A stretch of DNA of 64,000 nt. Origin: Linyphia triangularis (Eukaryota; Arthropoda; Arachnida; Araneae; Linyphiidae). Shown here piece by piece: positions 51,046-62,106 of this stretch; position 1 is the first letter of the stretch, and each line of letters starts with the position of its first letter. The DNA lies in assembly GCA_963978545.1 (NCBI GenBank), contig OZ021723.1:101931537-101995536 (forward strand), written 5' to 3'. Below the pieces are notes generated by a model. That model did no database searches, was not told the DNA's origin, and worked only from the letters and a program-made list of their open reading frames with translations. The translations under genes and the position numbers were made by a program.

Positions 51046-52822
51046 GAATCTCCATTTCCAAATTTATAGCATAAAAAAATGTGAAGATGGTCAAAGGTTG
51101 GTCCAAATCTGTGCAGTTTAAATAATTTTCATTTTCCATTTTCCCCATGATAATTGTATAGGAAATTTCAATTTTCAAAATTTTACGATCTTTTTGCACC
51201 TTGTGTCATAAAAATCATCACCCCAATCAATTTCCACAATCAAATCGTCATTATAACTACATTTTACTGCTCAATGTCAAGAAATGCAAATTTCACGTAT
51301 TGAAAGTACATGGGGGACGATATTCAATGAATTATTTTTCAAAAAGTAAAAATCTCAATTTTTTTTCCTTTGTCGAAATTGAAGCTTTTATATATTAGAA
51401 TCTCCATTTCCAAATTTATAGCATAAAAAAAATGTGAAGATGGTCAAAGGTTAGTCCAAATCTGTGCAGTTTAAATATTTTTCATTTTCAAATTTCCCAT
51501 GTTAAATGTATAGGAAATTTCAAACTTTGCAATTTTCGAAAATTTACGATCTTTTTGCACCTTGTGTCATAAAAATCATCACCCCAATCAATTTCCACAA
51601 TCGAATCGTCATTATAACTACATTTTACTGCTCAATGTCAAGAAATGCAAATTTCACGTATTGAAAGTACATGGGGGACGATATTCAATGAATTATTTTT
51701 CAAAAAGTAAAAATCTCAATTTTTTTTCCTTTGGCGAAATTGAAGCTTTTATATATTAGAATCTCCATTTCCAAATTTATAGCATAAAAAAAATGTGAAG
51801 ATGGTCAAAGGTTGGTCCAAATCTGTGCAGTTTAAATATTTTTCATTTTCAATTTTCCCCATGTTAATTGTATAGGAAATTTCAAACTTTGCAATTTTCG
51901 AAATTTTACGATCTTTTTGCACCTTGTGTCATAAAAATCATCACCCCAATCAATTTCCACAATCGAATCGTCATTATAACTACATTTTACTGCTCAATGT
52001 CAAGAAATGCAAATTTCACGTATTGAAAGTACATGGGGGACGATATTCAATGAATTATTTTTCAAAAAGTAAAAATCTCAATTTTTTTTCCTTTGGCGAA
52101 ATTGAAGCTTTTATATATTAGAATCTACATTTCCAAATTTATAGCATAAAAAAAATGTGAAGATGGTCAAAGGTTGGTCCAAATCTGTGCAGTTTAAATA
52201 ATTTTCATTTTCCATTTTCCCCATGATAATTGTATAGGAAATTTCAATTTTCAAAATTTTACGATCTTTTTGCACCTTGTGTCATAAAAATCATCACCCC
52301 AATCAAATCGTCATTATAACTACATTTTACTGCTCAATGTCAAGAAATGCAAATTTCACGTATTGAAAGTACATGGGGGACGATATTCAATGAATTATTT
52401 TTCAAAAAGTAAAAATCTCAATTTTTTTTCCTTTGGCGAAATTGAAGCTTTTATATTGGAGAATCTACATTTCCAATTTTTTAACATAAAAAAAATGCGA
52501 AGGTGGTCAAAGTTTGGTCCAAATCTGTGCAGTTTAAATATTTTTCATTTTCAATTTTCCCCATGTTAATTGTATAGGAAATTTCAAACTTTGCAATTTT
52601 CGAAATTTTACGATCTTTTTGCACCTTGTGTCATAAAAATCATCACCCCAATCAATTTCCACAATCAAATCGTCATTATAACTACATTTTACTGCTCAAT
52701 GTCAAGAAATGCAAATTTCACGTATTGAAAGTACGTGGGGGACGATATTCAATGAATTATTTTTCAAAAAGTAAAAATCTCAATTTTTTTTCCTTTGGCG
52801 AAATTGAAGCTTTTATATATTA
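51046..52822 (+). repeat. δ β γ δ* αγ block (copy 2)
   Basis: Repeats 36412-38188 with every anchor 14,634 bp downstream, including the A7 tract of the first δ and the 13-bp deletion in δ* (monomer 52121-52460). Confidence 0.91.
52121..52460 (+). repeat. Short δ* monomer, fifth copy
   Basis: Same 13-bp deletion, with the junction near 52297-52310. It is the 14,634-bp partner of the one at 37487. Confidence 0.92.
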
Positions 52823-55800
52823 GAATCTCCAATTCCAAATTTATAACATAAAAAAAATGTGAAGATGGTCAAAGGTTGGTCCAAATCTGTGCAGTTTAAA
52901 AGTTTTTCATCATTAATTTTCCCATGTTAATTGTATGGGAAATTTCAAATTTTTCAATTTTCACAATCTTTTTGCACATTGTGTCATAAAAATCATCACC
53001 CCAATCAATTTCCACAATCGAATCGTCATTATAACTACATTTTACTGCTCAATGTCAAGAAATGCAAATTTCACGTATTGAAAGTATATGGGGGACGATA
53101 TTCAATGAATTATTTTTCAAAAAGTAAAAATCTCAATTTTTTTTCCTTTGGCGAAATTGAAGCTTTTTTTATTAGAATCTCCATTTCCAAATTTATAGCA
53201 TAAAAAAAATGTGAAGATGGTCAAAGTTTGGTCCAAATCTGTGCAGTTTAAATATTTTTCATTTTCAATTTTCCCCATGTTAATTGTATAGGAAATTTCA
53301 AACTTTGCAATTTTCGAAATTTTACGATCTTTTTGCACCTTGTGTCATAAAAATCATCACCCCAATCAATTTCCACAATCAAATCGTCATTATAACTACA
53401 TTTTACTGCTCAATGTCAAGAAATGCAAATTTCACGTATTGAAAGTACATGGGGGACGATATTCAATGAATTATTTTTCAAAAAGTAAAAATCTCAATTT
53501 TTTTTCCTTTGGCGAAATTGAAGCTTTTATATTGGAGAATCTACATTTCCAATTTTTTAACATAAAAAAAATTCGAAGGTGGTCAAAGTTTGGTCCAAAT
53601 CTGTTCAGTTTAAAAGTTTTTCATCTTTAATTTTCCCATGTTAATTGTATGGGAAATTTCAAATTTTTCAATTTTCACAATCTTTTTGCTTATTGTGTCA
53701 CAAAAAGCATCACCCCAATCAATTTCCACAATCGAATCGTCATTATAACTACATTTTACTGCTCAATGTCAAGAAATGCAAATTTCACGTATTGAAAGTA
53801 CATGGGGGACGATATTCAATGAATTATTTTTCAAAAAGTAAAAATCTCAATTTTTTTTCCTTTGGCGAAATTGAAGCTTTTATATATTAGAATCTCCATT
53901 TCCAAATTTATAGCATAAAAAAAATGTGAAGATGGTCAAAGGTTGGTCCAAATCTGTGCAGTTTAAATAATTTTCATTTTCCATTTTCCCCATGATAATT
54001 GTATAGGAAATTTCAATTTTCAAAATTTTACGATCTTTTTGCACCTTGTGTCATAAAAATCATCACCCCAATCAATTTCCACAATCAAATCGTCATTATA
54101 ACTACATTTTACTGCTCAATGTCAAGAAATGCAAATTTCACGTATTGAAAGTACATGGGGGACGATATTCAATGAATTATTTTTCAAAAAGTAAAAATCT
54201 CAATTGTTTTCCTTTGGCGAAATTGAAGCTTTTATATATTAGAATCTCCATTTCCAAATTTATAGCATAAAAAAAATGTGAAGATGGTCAAAGGTTGGTC
54301 CAAATCTGTGCAGTTTAAATATTTTTCATTTTCAATTTTCCCCATGTTAATTGTATAGGAAATTTCAAACTTTGCAATTTTCGAAATTTTACGATCTTTT
54401 TGCACCTTGTGTCATAAAAATCATCACCCCAATCAATTTCCACAATCAAATCGTCATTATAACTACATTTTAATGCTCAATGTCAAGAAATGCAAATTTC
54501 ACGTATTGAAAGTACATGGGGGACGATATTCAATGAATTATTTTTCAAAAAGTAAAAATCTCAATTTTTTTTTCCTTTGGCGAAATTGAAGCTTTTATAT
54601 TTGAGAATCTACATTTCCATTTTTTAACATAAAAAAAATGCGAAGGTGGTCAAAGTTTGGTCCAAATCTGTTCAGTTTAAAAGTTTTTCATCTCTAATTT
54701 TCCCATGTTAATTGTATGGGAAATTTCAAATTTTTCAATTTTCACAATCTTTTTGCACATTGTGTCACAAAAATCATCACCCCAATCAATTTCCACAATC
54801 GAATTGTCATTATAACTACATTTTACTGCTCAATGTCAAGAAATGCAAATTTCACGTATTGAAAGTACATGGGGGACGATATTCAATGAATTATTTTTCA
54901 AAAAGTAAAAATCTCAATTTTTTTTCCTTTGGCGAAATTGAAGCTTTTATATATTAGAATCTCCATTTCCAAATTTATAGCATAAAAAAAATGTGAAGAT
55001 GGTCAAAGGTTGGTCCAAATCTGTGCAGTTTAAATAATTTTCATTTTCCATTTTCCCCATGATAATTGTATAGGAAATTTCAATTTTCAAAATTTTACGA
55101 TCTTTTTGCACCTTGTGTCATAAAAATCATCACCCCAATCAATTTCCACAATCAAATCGTCATTATAACTACATTTTACTGCTCAATGTCAAGAAATGCA
55201 AATTTCACGTATTGAAAGTACGTGGGGGACGATATTCAATGAATTATTTTTCAAAAAGTAAAAATCTCAATTTTTTTTCCTTTGTCGAAATTGAAGCTTT
55301 TATATATTAGAATCTCCATTTCCAAATTTATAGCATAAAAAAAATGTGAAGATGGTCAAAGGTTGGTCCAAATCTGTGCAGTTTAAATATTTTTCATTTT
55401 CAAATTTCCCATGTTAAATGTATAGGAAATTTCAAACTTTGCAATTTTCGAAATTTTACGATCTTTTTGCACCTTGTGTCATAAAAATCATCACCCCAGT
55501 AAATTTCCACAATCGAATCGTCATTATAACTACATTTTACTGCTCAATGTCAAGAAATGCAAATTTCACGTATTGAAAATACATGGGGGACGATATTCAA
55601 TGAATTATTTTTCAAAAAGTAAAAATCTCAATTTTTTTTTCCTTTGGCGAAATTGAAGCTTTTATATTGGAGAATCTACATTTCCAATTTTTTAACATAA
55701 AAAAAATGCGAAGGTGGTCAAAGTTTGGTCCAAATCTGTTCAGTTTAAAAGTTTTTCATCTTTAATTTTCCCATGTTAATTGTATGGGAAATTTCAAATT

Positions 55801-57455
55801 TTTCAATTTTCACAATCTTTTTGCACATTGTGTCACAAAAATCATCACCCCAATCAATTTCAACAATCGAATCGTCATTATAACTACATTTTACTGCTCA
55901 ATGTCAAGAAATGCAAATTTCACGTATTGAAAGTACATGGGGGACGATATTCAATGAATTATTTTTCAAAAAGTAAAAATCTCAATTTTTTTTTCCTTTG
56001 GCGAAATTGAAGCTTTTATATATTAGAATCTCCATTTCCAAATTTATAGCATAAAAAAAATGTGAAGATGGTCAAAGGTTGGTCCAAATATGTGCAGTTT
56101 AAATATTTTTCATTTTCAATTTTCCCCATGTTAATTGTATAGGAAATTTCAAACTTTGCAATTTTCGAAATTTTACGATCTTTTTGCACCTTGTGTCATA
56201 AAAATCATCACCCCAATCAATTTCCACAATCAAATCGTCATTATAACTACATTTTACTGCTCAATGTCAAGAAATGCAAATTTCACGTATTGAAAGTACG
56301 TGGGGGACGATATTCAATGAATTATCTTTCAAAAAGTAAAAATCTCAATTTTTTTTCCTTTGGCGAAATTGAAGCTTTTATATATTAGAATCTCCAATTC
56401 CAAATTTATAACATAAAAAAAATGTGAAGATGGTCAAAGGTTGGTCCAAATCTGTGCAGTTTAAATATTTTTCATTTTCAAATTTCCCATGTTAAATGTA
56501 TAGGAAATTTCAAACTTTGCAATTTTCGAAATTTTACGATCTTTTTGCACCTTGTGTCATAAAAATCATCACCCCAATCAATTTCCACAATCGAATCGTC
56601 ATTATAACTACATTTTACTGCTCAATGTCAAGAAATGCAAATTTCACGTATTGAAAGTACATGGGGGACGATATTCAATGAATTATTTTTCAAAAAGTAA
56701 AAATCTCAATTTTTTTTCCTTTGGCGAAATTGAAGCTTTTATATAGGCGAATCTCCATTTCCAAATTTATAGCATAAAAAAAATGTGAAGATGGTCAAAG
56801 GTTGGTCCAAATCTGTGCAGTTTAAAAGTTTTTCATCATTAATTTTCCCATGTTAATTGTATGGGAAATTTCAAATTTTTATATTTTTCACAATCTTTTT
56901 ACACCTTGTGTCATAAAAATCATCACCCCAATCAATTTCCACAATCGAATCGTCATTATAACTACATTTTACTGCTCAATGTCAAGAAATGGAAATTTCA
57001 CGTATTGAAAAAACATGGGGGACGATATTCAATGAATTATTTTTCAAAAAGTAAAAATCTCAATTTTTTTTCCTTTGGCGAAATTGAAGCTTTTATATAT
57101 TAGAATCTCCATTTCCAAATTTATAGCATAAAAAAAATGTGAAGATGGTCAAAGGTTGGTCCAAATCTGTGCAGTTTAAATAATTTTCATTTTCCATTTT
57201 CCCCATGATAATTGTATAGGAAATTTCAATTTTCAAAATTTTACGATCTTTTTGCACCTTGTGTCATAAAAATCATCACCCCAATCAATTTCCACAATCA
57301 AATCGTCATTATAACTACATTTTACTGCTCAATGTCAAGAAATGCAAATTTCACGTATTGAAAGTACATGGGGGACGATATTCAATGAATTATTTTTCAA
57401 AAAGTAAAAATCTCAATTTTTTTTCCTTTGGCGAAATTGAAGCTTTTATATTGGA
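52823..57455 (+). repeat. α'-rich irregular block (copy 2)
   Basis: Repeats 38189-42821 with all thirteen anchors shifted by 14,634 bp and all private variants retained (CTTATTGTGTCAC, CAATTGTTTTCC, TATTTGAGAATC, ATATAGGCGAATC, TTTTTATATTTTTC). Two substitutions were noticed: A at 54024 against C at 39390, and A at 55862 against G at 41228. Confidence 0.92.
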
Positions 57456-59610
57456 GAATCTACATTTCCAATTTTTTAACATAAAAAAAATGCGAAGGTG
57501 GTCAAAGTTTGGTCCAAATCTGTTCGGTTTAAAAGTTTTTCATCTTTAATTTTCCCATGTTAATTGTATGGGAAATTTCAAATTTTTCAATTTTCACAAT
57601 CTTTTTGCACATTGTGTCATAAAAATCATCACCCCAATCAATTTCCACAATCGAATCGTCATTATAACTACATTTTACTGCTCAATGTCAAGAAATGCAA
57701 ATTTCACGTATTGAAAGTACATGGGGGACGATATTCAATGAATTATTTTTCAAAAAGTAAAAATCTCAATTTTTTTTCCTTTGGCGAAATTGAAGCTTTT
57801 TTATATTAGAATCTCCATTTCCAAATTTATAGCATAAAAAAAATGTGAAGATGGTCAAAGGTTGGTCCAAATCTGTGCAGTTTAAATATTTTTCATTTTC
57901 AATTTTCCCCATGTTAATTGTATAGGAAATTTCAAACTTTGCAATTTTCGAAATTTTACGATCTTTTTGCACCTTGTGTCATAAAAATCATCACCCCAGT
58001 AAATTTCCACAATCGAATCGTCATTATAACTACATTTTACTGCTCAATGTCAAGAAATGCAAATTTCACGTATTGAAAATACATGGGGGACGATATTCAA
58101 TGAATTATTTTTCAAAAAGTAAAAATCTCAATTTTTTTTTTCCTTTGCCGAAATTGAAGCTTTTATATTGGAGAATCTACATTTCCAATTTTTTAACATA
58201 AAAAAAATGCGAATAAAGTGGTCAAAGTTTGGTCCAAATCTGTTAAGTTTAAAAGTTTTTCATCTTTAATTTTCCCATGTTAATTGTATGGGAAATTTCA
58301 AATTTTTCAATTTTCACAATCTTTTTGCACATTGTGTCATAAAAATCATCACCCCAATCAATTTCCACAATCGAATCGTCATTATAACTACATTTTACTG
58401 CTCAATGTCAAGAAATGCAAATTTCACGTATTGAAAGTACATGGGGGACGATATTCAATGAATTATTTTTCAAAAAGTAAAAATCTCAATTTTTTTTCCT
58501 TTGGCGAAATTGAAGCTTTTTTATATTAGAATCTCCATTTCCAAATTTATAGCATAAAAAAAATGTGAAGATGGTCAAAGGTTGGTCCAAATCTGTGCAG
58601 TTTAAATATTTTTCATTTTCAATTTTCCCCATGTTAATTGTATAGGAAATTTCAAACTTTGCAATTTTCGAAATTTTACGATCTTTTTGCACCTTGTGTC
58701 ATAAAAATCATCACCCCAGTAAATTTCCACAATCGAATCGTCATTATAACTACATTTTACTGCTCAATGTCAAGAAATGCAAATTTCACGTATTGAAAAT
58801 ACATGGGGGACGATATTCAATGAATTATTTTTCAAAAAGTAAAAATCTCAATTTTTTTTTTCCTTTGCCGAAATTGAAGCTTTTATATTGGAGAATCTAC
58901 ATTTCCAATTTTTTAACATAAAAAAAATGCGAATAAAGTGGTCAAAGTTTGGTCCAAATCTGTTCAGTTTAAAAGTTTTTCATCTTTAATTTTCCCATGT
59001 TAATTGTATGGGAAATTTCAAATTTTTCAATTTTCACAATCTTTTTGCACATTGTGTCATAAAAATCATCACCCCAATCAATTTCCACAATCGAATCGTC
59101 ATTATAACTACATTTTACTGCTCAATGTCAAGAAATGCAAATTTCACGTATTGAAAGTACATGGGGGACGATATTCAATGAATTATTTTTCAAAAAGTAA
59201 AAATCTCAATTTTTTTTCCTTTGACGAAATTGAAGCTTTTTTATATTAGAATCTCCATTTCCAAATTTATAGCATAAAAAAAATGCGAAGATGGTCAAAG
59301 GTTGGTCCAAATCTGTGCAGTTTAAATATTTTTCATTTTCAATTTTCCCCATGTTAATTGTATAGGAAATTTCAAACTTTGCAATTTTCGAAATTTTACG
59401 ATCTTTTTGCACCTTGTGTCATAAAAATCATCACCCCAATCAATTTCCACAATCAAATCGTCATTATAACTACATTTTACTGCTCAATGTCAAGAAATGC
59501 AAATTTCACGTATTGAAAGTACATGGGGGACGATATTCAATGAATTATTTTTCAAAAAGTAAAAATCTCAATTTTTTTTCCTTTGGCGAAATTGAAGCTT
59601 TTATATTGGA
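57456..59610 (+). repeat. Three tandem α'γ dimers, 720-bp period (copy 2)
   Basis: Anchors 57612/58332/59052 and 57974/58694/59414 repeat the arrangement of 42822-44976, including GCGAATAAAGTGG, the T10-TTTGCCG ends and the CTGTTAAG/CTGTTCAG difference. The dimer amplification therefore predates the large duplication. Confidence 0.92.
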
Positions 59611-62106
59611 GAATCTACATTTCCAATTTTTTAACATAAAAAAAATGCGAAGGTGGTCAAAGTTTGGTCCAAATCTGTTCAGTTTAAAAGTTTTTCATCT
59701 TTAATTTTCCCATGTTAATTGTATGGGAAATTTCAAATTTTTCAATTTTCACAATCTTTTTGCACATTATGTCACAAAAATCATCACCCCAATCAATTTC
59801 CACAATCGAATCGTCATTATAACTACATTTTAATGCTCAATGTCAAGAAATGCAAATTTCACGTATTGAAAGTACATGGGGGACGATATTCAATGAATTA
59901 TTTTTCAAAAAGTAAAAATCTCAATTTTTTTTCCCTTGGCGAAATTGAAGCTTTTATATATTAGAATCTCCATTTCCAAATTTATAGCATAAAAAAAATG
60001 TGAAGATGGTCAAAGGTTGGTCCAAATCTGTGCAGTTTAAATATTTTTCATTTTCAAATTTCCCATGTTAAATGTATAGGAAATTTCAAACTTTGCAATT
60101 TTCGAAATTTTACGATCTTTTTGCACCTTGTGTCATAAAAATCATCACCCCAGTAAATTTCCACAATCGAATCGTCATTATAACTACATTTTACTGCTCA
60201 ATGTCAAGAAATGCAAATTTCACGTATTGAAAATACATGGGGGACGATATTCAATGAATTATTTTTCAAAAAGTAAAAATCTCAATTTTTTTTCCTTTGG
60301 CGAAATTGAAGCTTTTATATTGGAGAATCTACATTTCCAATTTTTTAACATAAAAAAAATGCGAAGGTGGTCAAAGTTTGGTCCAAATCTCTTCAGTTTA
60401 AAAGTTTTTCATCTCTAATTTTCCCATGTTAATTGTATGGGAAATTTCAAATTTTTCAATTTTCACAATCTTTTTGCACATTGTGTCACAAAAATCATCA
60501 CCCCAATCAATTTCCACAATCAAATCGTCATTATAACTACATTTTACTGCTCAATGTCAAGAAATGCAAATTTCACGTATTGAAAGTACGTGGGGGACGA
60601 TATTCAATGAATTATTTTTCAAAAAGTAAAAATCTCAATTTTTTTTCCTTTGTCGAAATTGAAGCTTTTATATATTAGAATCTCCATTTCCAAATTTATA
60701 GCATAAAAAAAATGTGTAGATGGTCAAAGGTTGGTCCAAATCTGTGCAGTTTAAATATTTTTCATTTTCAAATTTCCCATGTTAAATGTATAGGAAATTT
60801 CAAACTTTGCAATTTTCGAAATTTTACGATCTTTTTGCACCTTGTGTCATAAAAATCATCACCCCAGTAAATTTCCACAATCGAATCGTCATTATAACTA
60901 CATTTTACTGCTCAATGTCAAGTAATGCAAATTTCACGTATTGAAAATACATGGGGGACGATATTCAATGAATTATTTTTCAAAAAGTAAAAATCTCAAT
61001 TTTTTTTTCCTTTGGCGAAATTGAAGCTTTTATATTGGAGAATCTACATTTCCAATTTTTTAACATAAAAAAAATGCGAAGGTGGTCAAAGTTTGGTCCA
61101 AATCTGTTCAGTTTAAAAGTTTTCATCTTTAATTTTCCCATGTTAATTGTATGTTAAATTTCAAATTTTTCAATTTTCACAATCTTTTTGCACATTGTGT
61201 CATAAAAATCATCACCCCAATCAATTTCCACAATCGAATCGTCATTATAACTACATTTTACTGCTCAATGTCAAGAAATGCAAATTTCACGTATTGAAAG
61301 TACATGGGGGACGATATTCAATGAATTATTTTTCAAAAAGTAAAAATCTCAATTTTTTTTCCTTTGGCGAAATTGAAGCTTTTATATTGGAGAATCTACA
61401 TTTCCAATTTTTTAACATAAAAAAAATGCGAAGGTGGTCAAAGTTTGGTCCAAATCTGTGCAGTTTAAATATTTTTCATTTTCAATTTTCCCCATGTTAA
61501 TTGTATAGGAAATTTCAAACTTTGCAATTTTCGAAATTTTACGATCTTTTTGCACCTTGTGTCATAAAAATCATCACCCCAATCAATTTCCACAATCAAA
61601 TCGTCATTATAACTACATTTTACTGCTCAATGTCAAGAAATGCAAATTTCACGTATTGAAAGTACGTGGGGGACGATATTCAATGAATTATTTTTCAAAA
61701 AGTAAAAATCTCAATTTTTTTTCCTTTGGCGAAATTGAAGCTTTTATATATTAGAATCTCCAATTCCAAATTTATAACATAAAAAAAATGTGAAGATTGT
61801 CAAAGGTTGGTCCAAATCTGTGCAGTTTAAAAGTTTTTCATCATTAATTTTCCCATGTTAATTGTATGGGAAATTTCAAATTTTTCAATTTTCACAATCT
61901 TTTTACACCTTGTGTCATAAAAATCATCACCCCAATCAATTTCCACAATCGAATCGTCATTATAACTACATTTTACTGCTCAATGTCAAGAAATGCAAAT
62001 TTCACGTATTGAAAGTACATGGGGGACGATATTCAATGAATTATTTTTCAAAAAGTAAAAATCTCAATTTTTTTTCCTTTGGCGAAATTGAAGCTTTTTT
62101 ATATTA
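59611..62106 (+). repeat. α' β α' β α αγ α' block (copy 2)
   Basis: Repeats 44977-47472 at +14,634 bp with TTATGTCAC at 59767, CTCTTCAG and GAAGATTGTC retained. The match to copy 1 continues into the next γ monomer and stops at 62248, where T replaces G. Confidence 0.91.
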
